64,000 bases of DNA from DASTCZ01 sp963704455. Its GTDB lineage: Bacteria > Acidobacteriota > Terriglobia > Acidiferrales > UBA7541. The DNA is taken from positions 3,410,001 to 3,474,000 of the forward strand of contig OY969905.1 in the NCBI GenBank assembly GCA_963704455.1. The letters are read 5' to 3'. How positions within the stretch are numbered: the first letter of the stretch is position 1; every line of letters starts with the position of its first letter. Position numbers and translations under genes: made by a program. Shown here one piece after another: positions 25,741 to 35,233 of the stretch. The notes under the pieces are model-generated. The model was not told the origin of the DNA and searched no databases. It worked only from the letters and a program-made list of their open reading frames with translations.

Positions 25741-26829
25741 ATGATGCATTTCAAATCGCGCCACGCACTGCGCCCGGCTGTTTTCGCTTTGCTCGTAACT
25801 TGCGCCGCGTCGATTACCGCGCAAACGCCACAAGTGTCTTCAGCGCAGCCGCCTTCGTCATTTGACATTGTCAAGGTCGCCGACGGCGTCTACGCCGCGA
25901 TCGGCAAGAACGGTGTCTTCGGCAACGGAGCATTTATCGTTGGACAGGAAGGCGTGCTCGTAGTGGATACCCAGGCGCGTCCAGCTTGGGCAAAGGATCT
26001 CATCGCCGAAATCCGCAAGGTCACGGACAAGCCCGTCCGCTATGTCGTCAACACCCACTGGCACGGCGACCACGTCCAGGGCAATCAAGCATATCTCGCC
26101 GAATTCGGCGGCAGCGTTGAATTTATCTCGCAGACCAACACGCGCGAGGACATGATTGCCCGCGGCGGTCCGCAATTGCAGCAGCAGGTCAGCACATCCA
26201 TCCCCGCCGCCATCGCGCAAATGGAAAAGCAGCTTGCCGACGGCAAGGACGCGCAGGGCAACTCACTCACGGACGCCGCCCGCGCACTGCTTCAGGCGGC
26301 GCTCAAGGCGCAGAAGGAGAATCTCGACGCGATGAAGAGCGTCACGCTCATTCCCTCTACCATCACTTACGAGAGCAGCATGGTTCTCCACCTCGCCGAC
26401 CGCGAAATTGATCTGCTCCACTGGGGTCTGGCGCACACGCGCGGAGACACAGTCATCTATCTTCCCAAGGAACACATCGTCATCACCGGTGACTTGCTCA
26501 CGAATGGCATCCCCGTGATGCGAACCGCCTATCCTGTCGAATGGATCGCCACGCTTGATGCGATTGACAAACTTGATTGGACCACCGCTATCCCCGGCCA
26601 CGGCAACGTGCAGCAAGGCAAGACGCAGCTCGAGTCGCTGCTCGCCTATATGAAGGACCTGGTTGGCGGAGTGAAGGCATCCGTCGCGAAAGGACAGACA
26701 ATGGAGCAGGCAGAAACTTCGGTGGACCTTTCCAAATACAAGTCCACGTTCCCGAACTTCGATTCCGGCGGAAATAAATCAGCCATCGATCGCGCGTGGA
26801 CTGAAATCTCCGGCAAGCCGATGCAATAG
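25741..26829 (+). CDS. Secreted metallo-beta-lactamase-fold hydrolase
   Basis: About 362 residues. GGAGG at 25731-25735 points to the ATG at 25741 (or 25744); a TTG at 25729 is in frame but poorly placed. A signal peptide (ALRPAVFALLVTCAASITAQ) is followed by the MBL fold. Its metal ligands are visible: THWHGDHVQGN (HxHxDH), the His in LAHTRGDTVIY, the Asp in VITGDLL and the His in IPGHGNV. This pattern resembles B-type MBL-fold enzymes near SoxH and quinoprotein-associated MBLs. The substrate is unknown and beta-lactamase activity should not be assumed. The C-terminal 60 residues are helical. Confidence 0.85.
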   Translation: MMHFKSRHALRPAVFALLVTCAASITAQTPQVSSAQPPSSFDIVKVADGVYAAIGKNGVFGNGAFIVGQEGVLVVDTQARPAWAKDLIAEIRKVTDKPVRYVVNTHWHGDHVQGNQAYLAEFGGSVEFISQTNTREDMIARGGPQLQQQVSTSIPAAIAQMEKQLADGKDAQGNSLTDAARALLQAALKAQKENLDAMKSVTLIPSTITYESSMVLHLADREIDLLHWGLAHTRGDTVIYLPKEHIVITGDLLTNGIPVMRTAYPVEWIATLDAIDKLDWTTAIPGHGNVQQGKTQLESLLAYMKDLVGGVKASVAKGQTMEQAETSVDLSKYKSTFPNFDSGGNKSAIDRAWTEISGKPMQ

Positions 26830-26834
26830 TTTGC

Positions 26835-26874
26835 TTAAAAATCAAAACGGCGTCCCAATTTCCCGGAACGCCGC
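26835..26874 (-). terminator. Rho-independent terminator of the small HTH gene
   Basis: On the minus strand CGGCGTTCC...GGGACGCCG forms a GC-rich hairpin with a one-base bulge, followed by TTTTGATTTTT. It ends the minus-strand gene at 26919; the hairpin also lies just after the plus-strand MBL gene. Confidence 0.6.
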
Positions 26875-26918
26875 CATACGTTCGCCCTTTGAAGGGCTCA
26901 AAATCTCAGCACAGCTTC

Positions 26919-27149
26919 TTAATGATGGTAGCGCGGATACAATACCGTCAGCACCATCAAATCCGAAAGTGTGAAAAGCAGACGCTCGGCCTGCTCGCTC
27001 GCAGCTTCGGCTGCAGCCTCGGCCGCGCGTGCCAGAAAACCCAGATGGCGGCTGCGCGCAAGTTCGCGCAGATCTTCCAGCCCGATCCCCGTGAGGACGG
27101 AGACTTCGTCTTCGGTAAAAAGTTTCTGGCTGGATCGGACTTTAACCAA
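26919..27149 (-). CDS. Small helix-turn-helix (MerR/excisionase-like) protein
   Basis: A 76-residue protein, MVKVRSSQKLFTEDEVSVLTGIGLEDLRELARSRHLGFLARA, whose first half resembles the winged-helix DNA-binding start of MerR or excisionase proteins. The second half is an Ala/Glu-rich helix and a hydrophobic C-terminus (FTLSDLMVLTVLY). The start is TTG at 27149, supported by GGGAGGA 8-9 bases upstream, and a terminator follows the stop. Both support a real gene despite its size. The target is unknown. Confidence 0.6.
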   Translation of the reverse strand: MVKVRSSQKLFTEDEVSVLTGIGLEDLRELARSRHLGFLARAAEAAAEAASEQAERLLFTLSDLMVLTVLYPRYHH

Positions 27150-27430
27150 GTCTAAATTCCTCCCACTTACTTAGATGCCGCGACCATTTTATTGGCTGCT
27201 CATTCTCCCTGCAATAGTGCTTCCGTTCTAGTGGCCTATAGGTCAAGAGGACTAGTCCCCTGCAATTTGTTCAGCCATAAGGATTTAGAGCGAAATTTCG
27301 GTGGGACAGCAGCTATCCATTATCTCAAGAAAACGGAATCACGGAAATTTCTACAGCTTTTCGGAAGCAACTTTCAATTCGCGCGGCACAAAATGTGAAG
27401 AAACTTGCAGACAATTCGCAATTCTTGAAA
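27150..27430. other. Intergenic region between the small HTH gene and gatA
   Basis: About 280 bases, visibly AT-richer than the flanks, with no supported gene or RNA. It carries the upstream region of the small HTH gene and the 3' flank of gatA. Confidence 0.5.
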
Positions 27431-28891
27431 TCAATTCTGGAGACCGCTTTGCGCACTCACTCTTTCAAAAGCATTGGCGATCTGCAGCACACGCGCCTCG
27501 CCGAAATGCGGACCGAAGATTTGCAACCCCACCGGAAGGCCATCCGGAGTCTTTCCGCACGGCACGGAGATCCCCGGCACCCCGGCGAGCGATCCCGTAA
27601 CTGTATATATATCAGCAAGATACATCGCCAGCGGGTCGCCCGTCCGCTCTCCCAAGCGAAAGGCAGGCACCGGCGAAGTCGGCGTCACGATCGCGTCCAC
27701 CTTTGCAAACGCCTGTTCAAAATCCCGCGTGATCAGCGCCCGTACCTGCTGCCCTTTGCGGTAATAGGCGTCATAGTAGCCCGCCGAAAGGACGTAGGTG
27801 CCAAGTATGATTCGCCGCTTCACTTCGGCGCCGAAGCCGTGGCCGCGCGTCGCGCGATACATTCCCATCAGCGTGCCGTCTCCCGCCTCACGCAAGCCGT
27901 ATCGAACGCCATCGTACCGCGCGAGGTTCGAACTCGCCTCGGCCGTCAGAATTATGTAGTACACCGCGATGGCGTATTCCGTGTGAGGCATGTTCAACTC
28001 GACAGTTTTGCAACCGAGTTTTTCGAGCGCGCCGATCCCTGCATCAATGTTGTGACGCACCGCCGGGTCCATCCCCGGCCCGAAGTATTCGCGCGGAATG
28101 CCGATCCGCAGACCGGCCACCGGCGAATCAAACGCCGCCGTGTAATCTGGCACATCATGCGCCGCGGAAGTCGAATCGCTCGCGTCGCGTCCTGCAATCA
28201 ATCCCATTATCGTCGCCGCGTCGCGCACTGTGTTCGCAAACGGTCCGATGCGGTCGAGCGATGACGCGAGAGCAATCAGCCCGTAGCGCGACACGCGCCC
28301 GTACGTCGGCATCATCGCCGGGATCCCGCACAGCGCGCCGGGCTGGCGGATGGACCCGCCCGTATCCGTACCGAGCGCAGCGGCGGCCAGCCCCGCCGCC
28401 ACGGCAGCCGCCGAGCCGCCGCTGGACCCGCCCGGCACGCGGTCCGGCGCAACTGGATTTCGCACCGGCCCGTACGCGGAATTTTCATTCGAGCTGCCCA
28501 TCGCGAATTCGTCGCAGTTCGTTTTTCCGAGCACGACCGCGCCAGCCGCTTCGAGCCGCGCGACAGCCGTCGCATCGTACGGCGGTTTATAATTTTTGAG
28601 GATTTTTGACCCGCATGTAGTTGTCACGCCGCGCGTGCTGATCACGTCTTTGATCGCCAACGGCACGCCCGCAAGCGGCGGCAGCTCTGCGCCTCGAGCA
28701 ACCATCGCGTCAATCTTGTCCGCCTGTGCGTACGCGCGTTCGGGACAAAGAGCGAGAAAGGCGTTTAGCTTTGGGTTCTCACGTTCGATTCGAGCGTAGT
28801 GCTCGCGCGCCAGCTCTCGCGCGGATATCTTCTTCGCCGCAAGCGCGGCGCGAACCTCGCCAATCGTCCACTTTTTTTCGTTCGACGTCAT
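27431..28891 (-). CDS. gatA: Asp-tRNA(Asn)/Glu-tRNA(Gln) amidotransferase subunit A
   Basis: A 486-residue amidase-signature enzyme that releases ammonia from glutamine for the conversion of Glu-tRNA(Gln) and Asp-tRNA(Asn). The Ser-cisSer-Lys triad region is clear: GVPLAIKDVI holds the Lys, and GGSSGGSAAAVAAG and DTGGSIRQPG hold the serines. The ATG at 28891 is preferred; a TTG at 28903 would overlap gatC by 11 bases. The gatC stop lies one base away, so gatC-gatA form an operon. gatB is not in the window. Confidence 0.95.
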   Translation of the reverse strand: MTSNEKKWTIGEVRAALAAKKISARELAREHYARIERENPKLNAFLALCPERAYAQADKIDAMVARGAELPPLAGVPLAIKDVISTRGVTTTCGSKILKNYKPPYDATAVARLEAAGAVVLGKTNCDEFAMGSSNENSAYGPVRNPVAPDRVPGGSSGGSAAAVAAGLAAAALGTDTGGSIRQPGALCGIPAMMPTYGRVSRYGLIALASSLDRIGPFANTVRDAATIMGLIAGRDASDSTSAAHDVPDYTAAFDSPVAGLRIGIPREYFGPGMDPAVRHNIDAGIGALEKLGCKTVELNMPHTEYAIAVYYIILTAEASSNLARYDGVRYGLREAGDGTLMGMYRATRGHGFGAEVKRRIILGTYVLSAGYYDAYYRKGQQVRALITRDFEQAFAKVDAIVTPTSPVPAFRLGERTGDPLAMYLADIYTVTGSLAGVPGISVPCGKTPDGLPVGLQIFGPHFGEARVLQIANAFERVSAQSGLQN

Positions 28892-28892
28892 C

Positions 28893-29195
28893 TCAGCGTT
28901 CAATTACCTTCGGCACGCGGAAGTACGCGCCCTGCGCGTCGGGAGCTTGCTTCAATACGTCCTTGGCCACTTCACACGGCGCCACCACGTCATCGCGCAT
29001 CGCGGGATTCGCGGTTTTGCTTTCCGCCAGCACTTGCGCCATCGGTTCGATCTTTGACGTGTCCACGGCATTCAATTTTGCGATGTATTCCAGGATCGAA
29101 TCGAGCTGCTGCTGGTACTTCGCCACTTCGGCCTCGCTCAACTCGAGGTGCGCCAACTCCGCCACTCGCAACACTTCTTCCCGCGTGATTTTCAT
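28893..29195 (-). CDS. gatC: Asp-tRNA(Asn)/Glu-tRNA(Gln) amidotransferase subunit C
   Basis: A 100-residue subunit, MKITREEVLRVAELAHLELS, of normal length that wraps GatA and GatB and stabilises the complex. Family phrases include LDSILEYIAKLNAVDTS, MRDDVV and the C-terminal GAYFRVPKVIE. It is first in the gatCA operon. The promoter must lie in the 204-base divergent spacer shared with the M61 peptidase gene; no strong hexamers were identified there. Confidence 0.95.
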   Translation of the reverse strand: MKITREEVLRVAELAHLELSEAEVAKYQQQLDSILEYIAKLNAVDTSKIEPMAQVLAESKTANPAMRDDVVAPCEVAKDVLKQAPDAQGAYFRVPKVIER

Positions 29196-29399
29196 TTTCG
29201 GCTCCGCCCGCGAATTTGCGAAAGCTCTTTCAAGAAACCGTCAGGATAGCACAGGCCGCGCGTCCACCCTTGCCCCTCTCATTGGCTGCCCGGCAATCAC
29301 TGCCAATTACCGTCAAAAGTTGAGCAGCCGCAGGCGCCGGGATAGAATCCGCGCCTTGGCATTCGACAAACGCGTCTCCCCATAAGGAGGACTCATCCC

Positions 29400-31283
29400 A
29401 TGAAGCGGACATCCATTCTCTGCGCGTCACTTCTCTTTGCGCTCTTCCTGTTCCACTTACCTGCCGCGCACGCGCAGTCCGCGCCCGTTATCAACCTCAC
29501 CATTGACGCCACGCGCGCTCCGCTCAAAATCCTCCACGCAACTTTGCAGATGCCCGCGCGCCAGGGGCCGCTCACTCTCTACTATCCCAAATGGATTCCC
29601 GGTCTCCACGAACCCGCCGGGCCTGTCGCCAATGTGACCGGACTTAAGTTCTCCGCGAACTCGCAGTCGATTCCCTGGCGCCGCGACTTGCTCGATGTTT
29701 ACACATTTCACGTGGATGTCCCGCAGGGCGCAAGCCAGCTCAACATTTCATTTGACTATCTTGAGCCCAGCGGTGGCGGCGGCCCCGCGGCAGGCTCAGC
29801 CACAGACAAGCTCCTCGTCCTCAATTGGAATCAGGTGCTGCTCTATCCCGCCGGGACCCCCGCCGCGCAAATTACATTTAAGTCGAAACTGCTGCTACCC
29901 GCAGGATGGAATTTCGGCACCGCACTCCCAGTTGCGAATCAGGCCAACGGGGAAGTCACCTTCCAGCCCGCCGCGCTCGATCGGCTGATTGATTCGCCCC
30001 TTGTTGCCGGCGAATATTATCGCGCGATTGACCTCACGCCGCCCGGCGAGCCGATCCACCATGAGATTGACATGGTCGCCGACAGCGCCGAAGCGCTCGC
30101 CATGCCCGCCGACGTACAACGCGGCCTCACCAACCTCGTCGCCGAATCCGGCAAACTTTTCGGCACGCGCCATTACCGCGAATACCATTTCCTGCTCACG
30201 CTTAGCGAACACACCGCGCACTTCGGCGTCGAGCATCATGAATCAAATGACAGCCGCCTGCCCGAGCGCGTATTCCTTTCGCCGGGCGCGGCGCGCGAAG
30301 TCGGCGGACTCCTCGCCCACGAATTTGCCCACTCCTGGAGTGGAAAGTTCCGCCGCCCCCAGGGCGAATGCGTGGCAGATTTTCAAGCGCCCATGGAGAC
30401 GGATCTCCTCTGGGTCTACGAGGGAAACACGTCTTATCTCGGCGATGTGCTTGCCACTCGGAGCGGAATGTGGACGCCCGACGACTATCACCAGAACATC
30501 GCAGGGATCGCCGCCAGCCTCGGCCCAGGCCGTCCCGGGCGCACCTGGCGTTCCGTCCTTGATACTGCCGTTGCAGTCCCTGGATTGTTTGGCGGCGCGG
30601 GTTGGGGCAACTGGCGGCGCGGCTCGGATTACTACGAGGAAGGCGAGCTCATCTGGATCGAAGTCGCGAACATCATACACTCGCAAAGTAACGGCAAAAA
30701 ATCATTCGAGGATTTCTTTCGCGCATTTTACGGCGGTCCCAACAACGGCCCGGAAAGAAAGTGCTACACGTTTGACGAGCTCGCCCAGGCTTTAAATCAG
30801 ACCGTGCCCTACGACTGGCCGAAGTTCCTGAATGAGCGGCTGACCTCTACTTCGCCCGAAGCGCCAACTGCAGGACTTGAAGCCGGCGGCTGGAAGCTCG
30901 TCTTCAACTCCGAGCCATCCGGCGGCGCGCGCGGAGTCCGCGGGGTTTCCATCACGACCTACACCATCGGCCTAAGCGTGGGCGCTGACGGCTCTGTTTC
31001 TGACACGCTCTACGGCGGCCCTGCATTCAAAGCCGGAATCACGCCGGGCATGAAAGTCGCCGCCGTGAACGGACGGGCCTATCGCCCCGAACTTCTCGCC
31101 GACGCCATCAAGGCCAGCAAATCGAATTCCGCGCCGATCCAGTTGCTCGTGGTTTCCGACGATTACTATAAGACGTGTGCGATTGACTACCACGATGGCG
31201 AGCGATACCCGCACCTCGTCCGCGATCCCGCGCGTCCGGATTACCTGGACGAAATCCTCAAGCCGCTCACGCCCGCGCCTTAA
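29400..31283 (+). CDS. Secreted M61 (glycyl aminopeptidase-type) metallopeptidase
   Basis: A 627-residue protein with a signal peptide (ILCASLLFALFLFHLPAAHAQ). An N-terminal beta domain has YYPKWIPGLHEPAGPV, a typical M61 phrase. The zinc motif is HEFAHSW at about residues 307-313, with FGVEHHES before it and the downstream LLWVYEGNTSYLGD carrying the third ligand Glu near residue 340. A PDZ-like C-terminal domain (about 520-610, DTLYGGPAFKAGITPGMKVAAVNG) completes the family layout. M61 enzymes prefer N-terminal Gly or Ala. AAGGAGG before the ATG supports the start. It probably acts in the periplasm in peptide use. Confidence 0.92.
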   Translation: MKRTSILCASLLFALFLFHLPAAHAQSAPVINLTIDATRAPLKILHATLQMPARQGPLTLYYPKWIPGLHEPAGPVANVTGLKFSANSQSIPWRRDLLDVYTFHVDVPQGASQLNISFDYLEPSGGGGPAAGSATDKLLVLNWNQVLLYPAGTPAAQITFKSKLLLPAGWNFGTALPVANQANGEVTFQPAALDRLIDSPLVAGEYYRAIDLTPPGEPIHHEIDMVADSAEALAMPADVQRGLTNLVAESGKLFGTRHYREYHFLLTLSEHTAHFGVEHHESNDSRLPERVFLSPGAAREVGGLLAHEFAHSWSGKFRRPQGECVADFQAPMETDLLWVYEGNTSYLGDVLATRSGMWTPDDYHQNIAGIAASLGPGRPGRTWRSVLDTAVAVPGLFGGAGWGNWRRGSDYYEEGELIWIEVANIIHSQSNGKKSFEDFFRAFYGGPNNGPERKCYTFDELAQALNQTVPYDWPKFLNERLTSTSPEAPTAGLEAGGWKLVFNSEPSGGARGVRGVSITTYTIGLSVGADGSVSDTLYGGPAFKAGITPGMKVAAVNGRAYRPELLADAIKASKSNSAPIQLLVVSDDYYKTCAIDYHDGERYPHLVRDPARPDYLDEILKPLTPAP

Positions 31284-31405
31284 GATCCGCGAACGACAAA
31301 TTCACCCAACTCAAAGCGAGCCAATATTTCCATACTGCGCATAAGAAACCATCTCTCCATTTCCCGCCCCCGGCACCCGTCCGCTTTATATAATTAGAGA
31401 AGGCT

Positions 31406-33088
31406 ATGCCTGACACTAAGGATTGGTTGCCAAAATCCGTTTCCGTCCTGCGCAAATATTCGAAGCGCCAGTTTCTCTCCGACGCCATTGCGGGTGTAAC
31501 GGTCGGCCTTGTCGCACTTCCCCTGGCTATGGCGTTTGCCATCGCCTCGGGGATGCCTCCGCAATCCGGTCTCTACTGCGCCATTGTTGCCGGTTTCCTT
31601 GTTTCGTTATTTGGCGGATCCTCCACGCAAATTGCCGGGCCGACCGGTGCTTTCGTCGTAGTCGTCTACGGGATTGTTGCTCGTTACGGCGTGGACGGAC
31701 TCTACATGTGCACGCTTCTTGCAGGCATTCTCCTGGTTGTGCTTGGCGCCACTGGACTTGGCGCGGCCGTGAAATTCATTCCACGCCCCGTCGTGGTTGG
31801 CTTCACCAACGGCATCGCCGTAATCATTGCCAGCACTCAAATTAAAGACTTCTTCGGCCTGAAAGTGGACAAGGTCCCCGGTGACTTTCTCGCGCGAATC
31901 GAAGTTCTTGGCCGCAATGTTCGCACGATCTCATCTCAAGAGACCGGTCTGGCATGCCTGGCGCTATTAATCATCATTGTGTTCGCCAAGTATTTCAAAC
32001 GCGTTCCGGGCTATGTTGTCGCCCTTCTCGCGGGGACCGCGATCGTTTGGATTCTCCATTTGCCAGTGGAGACAATCGGAACGCGCTTCGGTGGAATTCC
32101 CTCGGGGTTGCCGTCCATGCATATTCCCCAGTTCCGAATTGATCTCATCCGGCCACTCATTCCGCCGGCGATCACGGTCGCTCTCCTTGGTGCTATTGAG
32201 TCCCTGATGTCTGCGGTCGTCTCGGATCGGATGAGCGGCGACAAACATAATCCCAACGTCGAACTAATCGGCCAGGGCATTGCCAATATTTTCTGTCCAC
32301 TTTTTGGCGGCTTGCCAGCCACAGGAGCCATCGCTCGCACGGCAACTAATATCCGCTCCGGCGCGCGCACGCCCGTTGCGGGGATGATCCACTCCGCGAC
32401 GTTGCTGGCCGTGCTTCTCTTTGCTGCGCCCCTGGCACGATTCATTCCTCTTTCGGTTCTGGCTGCAATTTTGTTGGTAGTCTCCTACAACATGGGTGAG
32501 TGGCGCGAAATTCCCGAACTTTGGAAGCTCACACGATTGGAAATCGGCACGTGGCTCGTTACATTCGCCCTCACCGTTTTTGCGGACCTTACCACTGCCG
32601 TTGAGGCAGGGATGATTCTTGCCGCGCTCGTATTCATCCGCAAAGTAACTGCCACGACGAAGATCTCTCGCGTTACGCCTGAGTACGTCGAACACGGCCG
32701 CGCTCACATCCTCCAGGACAAAGTAATTCCACTTTATGTCGCTGTTTTTCGCATCCACGGTCCGTTTCTTTTTGGCGCCACGGAAAAGTTGGACAAGGTC
32801 ACGCGCCACCTTTCCAAGCTGCCCCCCGTCATCATCCTTCGTTTGCGAAATATGACTGCCCTTGACGCCACGGGCTTGCAAGCCCTTGAGCATTTTGCGG
32901 ATCGGGTCCACAACTCAGGCCGGGGCCTAATCCTTTGCGGCGCGCCCGAGCAGCCCGCTCGTTTAATGCACCAGTCGGAGTTTGAGGATCATGTTGGACG
33001 CGAAAATATCTGCGAAAACATTGCAAAGGCTCTTGCGCGCGCAGCCGAACTCCATGATGAGGTTTCCGCATTACACGGTGTGACCTAG
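31406..33088 (+). CDS. SulP-family anion transporter with STAS domain
   Basis: A 560-residue inner-membrane protein. About 10-12 membrane segments run from residue 25 to about 410, beginning with the SulP hallmark GLVALPLAMAFAIASGMPPQSGLY and then GGSSTQIAGPTGAFVV. A C-terminal STAS domain (about 440-545) has MTALDATGLQALEHF. SulP proteins move sulfate, bicarbonate or dicarboxylates; the substrate cannot be read from sequence. GAGAAGG lies just before the ATG. It stands alone between the M61 gene and a convergent gene. Confidence 0.92.
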   Translation: MPDTKDWLPKSVSVLRKYSKRQFLSDAIAGVTVGLVALPLAMAFAIASGMPPQSGLYCAIVAGFLVSLFGGSSTQIAGPTGAFVVVVYGIVARYGVDGLYMCTLLAGILLVVLGATGLGAAVKFIPRPVVVGFTNGIAVIIASTQIKDFFGLKVDKVPGDFLARIEVLGRNVRTISSQETGLACLALLIIIVFAKYFKRVPGYVVALLAGTAIVWILHLPVETIGTRFGGIPSGLPSMHIPQFRIDLIRPLIPPAITVALLGAIESLMSAVVSDRMSGDKHNPNVELIGQGIANIFCPLFGGLPATGAIARTATNIRSGARTPVAGMIHSATLLAVLLFAAPLARFIPLSVLAAILLVVSYNMGEWREIPELWKLTRLEIGTWLVTFALTVFADLTTAVEAGMILAALVFIRKVTATTKISRVTPEYVEHGRAHILQDKVIPLYVAVFRIHGPFLFGATEKLDKVTRHLSKLPPVIILRLRNMTALDATGLQALEHFADRVHNSGRGLILCGAPEQPARLMHQSEFEDHVGRENICENIAKALARAAELHDEVSALHGVT

Positions 33089-33150
33089 AGGTTGTGGTCG
33101 GATGAATTGGGGAAAAATGGGGGACTACCCATTGATGGCCGAATGGAAGC

Positions 33151-33930
33151 TTACTTCGTTCCCGTCGCGTCTCCGGCTTTCGGCGCTTGGCCGCGAACAG
33201 CGAGGATTTCGTAATTCTGATACTTGATCGTGAGAATGGCTGTCCCGTCCAGCCGGATATCGGAAACGCTCCGGTTTTCTTTCGGCAACCAGAAGTCGCC
33301 TACCTTTTCATATTGGTGGTGAATGTCTGTCTTCTTGATCCAGAACGATGGATTCATCGCCGGCTCTGCATCAATCTTGCAGACGGCGAAATCATTCTCG
33401 TCTACCCAGATGCGTCCGCGGAAAAGAAACTTATTGGGCACCTTTGGGGTGGCCGTAAGGATGTACGAGCAACCGTCCGGTGAGTGCTGGTAGCCGGCCA
33501 GCGCGAATTCATAATTATTGGTACTCACTTCGACGCGAGTGCGGTTCTTATCTTCGAGAGCTTCTTTCTCAGAGTCCAGCAGGCGTTTCAACACATGTTT
33601 GAGAAGCAGTCCGGAGCCGCTTTCCGAAACTATGGTGAAATCCTTGGTCGCAGGAGCTGTGAATAGAACGTCCACGACCATTTCGGCGTGCATTTTTGGG
33701 AATCCATTGTAATCAATTGTATAAAATCGGCGTCCGCGGAATCGTTCGAGCGCATAGGTTCTTTCCGCACTCCTCTGCATCAGCCGCTCCACAACCTGCG
33801 CAAGAGGCAGCGGCGCCGCCGCGGGAGACGACCCCGTCCCCGACAGAGCGGTTCCCTGCAAAGGCGCCAGCGCGGCGAATGCGCCGAGCGCAAGAACCAG
33901 TGATATTGTCAGACAGCTCCGCAGCTTCAT
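33151..33930 (-). CDS. Outer-membrane lipoprotein-sorting (LolA-like) protein
   Basis: A 259-residue protein with a signal peptide (LTISLVLALGAFAALAPLQG). The mature part matches the LolA/LppX-like group annotated as outer-membrane lipoprotein-sorting protein, with an extended beta sheet: RGRIWVDENDFAVCKIDAEPA and VGDFWLPKENRSVSDIRLDGTAILTIKYQNYEI. Such proteins carry or act on lipids in the periplasm. There is no lipobox, so it is probably soluble. It stands alone; a lipid-carrier role is inferred from the family. Confidence 0.78.
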   Translation of the reverse strand: MKLRSCLTISLVLALGAFAALAPLQGTALSGTGSSPAAAPLPLAQVVERLMQRSAERTYALERFRGRRFYTIDYNGFPKMHAEMVVDVLFTAPATKDFTIVSESGSGLLLKHVLKRLLDSEKEALEDKNRTRVEVSTNNYEFALAGYQHSPDGCSYILTATPKVPNKFLFRGRIWVDENDFAVCKIDAEPAMNPSFWIKKTDIHHQYEKVGDFWLPKENRSVSDIRLDGTAILTIKYQNYEILAVRGQAPKAGDATGTK

Positions 33931-34012
33931 GTCTTCTTGTGGCCTCTGTGACTGAATGGCTACCCTGATGTGCGAAAAGAGTCCGGACGCGAAATGCGCG
34001 AGTCCCCGCGAA

Positions 34013-35233
34013 TCAAGTTAGAGCAGCGTCGAGCACCCTATCCCGGATCACACTCGAGGCATGCAAGTAGCCCTCGTAAGTGCCGTACATGCGCTCAAAC
34101 ACTTGTTCCCAGGAAGTGCCTACCGCAAACTCGCGCGCCGCGATGCGGTACGAAGCGAGCAAATCCCTTTGTGCCAGAAAACCTTCAATGATGTTAACAA
34201 ATTCAGGCAGGTTGTTGGCGACAAATCCATTTTTGCCGTGTTGAACCGTGTACTTCGGTCCCCCACTCGAGGAAACAATCGCCGGGACGCCGGAAGCCAT
34301 CGCTTCCAGCACGACCAGTCCGAACGTGTCCGTCTCCGAGGGGAAAACAAAAATGTCCATGTTCGCGAAGGCGCGGGACAATTCCTTGCCCGTCAGCACC
34401 CCAGGAAATACGGCGTTCCGCATATTCTCGCGGAGCCACCCAAGTTCGAGTCCTTCCCCCACGACAACAAATTCAAAATCATTGTGTCCCTTTTTTCTTA
34501 GCTCCTGCTCGATCCGCGCCAGCACGCGGACGTTTTTTTCAGGCGTGAGCCTTCCCACATATCCAATCTTCAGCGGCGCCGCTGGCCCTGTAGCCCGGTC
34601 TCGCCAGCGGGGAGAGAAAACATTCGTGTCCACTCCATGGGGCATGATGGAACAAGGCTTCCCGGTGGCATTTTCCAGCAGACGGATGACCTCCGGATTC
34701 GGAGCGAAAAGGAACCGCGGGATCTTGTAAAAACGGGCGAGCGCTCGAAAGCTCCAACGTTCCGCGGCTCGCGAAAACCATTCAGAGGTGCGCTTCGGCA
34801 GGAATCGCGTCGCTGAAGCAACTCGACGCGCGGCATACTCATGCAGATTTGTCTGCCACGTCGCCGCAAGGGGTATGTGAAGCTTGTGAGCGATCAGCGC
34901 TCCGAGGATTCCCACGTCGCCCGGCCCCGTGATCTGGATCAGATCCGGATTGAACTCACGGACGCGGGATGCAACTTCCTTATAATGTCTGGTGAACAAA
35001 AGATCGAAATGGTGGCCGCGATCCAGCAGAAATGTCGCAAAGCTGCGCCGCAACTGAATTCGGGTGACGGACCCGTTGCGCTCAACTTCAGTCCGCGGGC
35101 CGGAATGGACCATCAGGAAGGGCAGGCCGTGGCGCCCGGCAAATGCTTCAAAGTGACGCGCCGTATTTGCGAGACCGTCCACCTCGTAATACCCATCGGG
35201 GAAATAAGCGACTCTCTGGTCCTCAGAAGTCAC
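34013..35233 (-). CDS. Glycosyltransferase family 4 protein
   Basis: A 406-residue GT-B fold enzyme. The donor-binding C-terminal half has VGRLTPEKNVRVLARIE and the EX7E-type block FPSETDTFGLVVLEAMASGVPAIVSSSGGP; HGVDTNVFSP marks the domain border. The closest style is the MgtA/PimB-like group that transfers sugar from a nucleotide donor onto glycolipids. The start is GTG at 35233, overlapping the stop of the PHP gene by four bases (GTGA), so the two are coupled. The substrate is unknown. Confidence 0.9.
   Translation of the reverse strand: MTSEDQRVAYFPDGYYEVDGLANTARHFEAFAGRHGLPFLMVHSGPRTEVERNGSVTRIQLRRSFATFLLDRGHHFDLLFTRHYKEVASRVREFNPDLIQITGPGDVGILGALIAHKLHIPLAATWQTNLHEYAARRVASATRFLPKRTSEWFSRAAERWSFRALARFYKIPRFLFAPNPEVIRLLENATGKPCSIMPHGVDTNVFSPRWRDRATGPAAPLKIGYVGRLTPEKNVRVLARIEQELRKKGHNDFEFVVVGEGLELGWLRENMRNAVFPGVLTGKELSRAFANMDIFVFPSETDTFGLVVLEAMASGVPAIVSSSGGPKYTVQHGKNGFVANNLPEFVNIIEGFLAQRDLLASYRIAAREFAVGTSWEQVFERMYGTYEGYLHASSVIRDRVLDAALT

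Noticed and set aside
31389..31394. Perfect TATAAT upstream of the SulP gene
   Set aside because: No -35 at a suitable distance, and the start codon follows so closely that the ribosome-binding site would be lost from the transcript.
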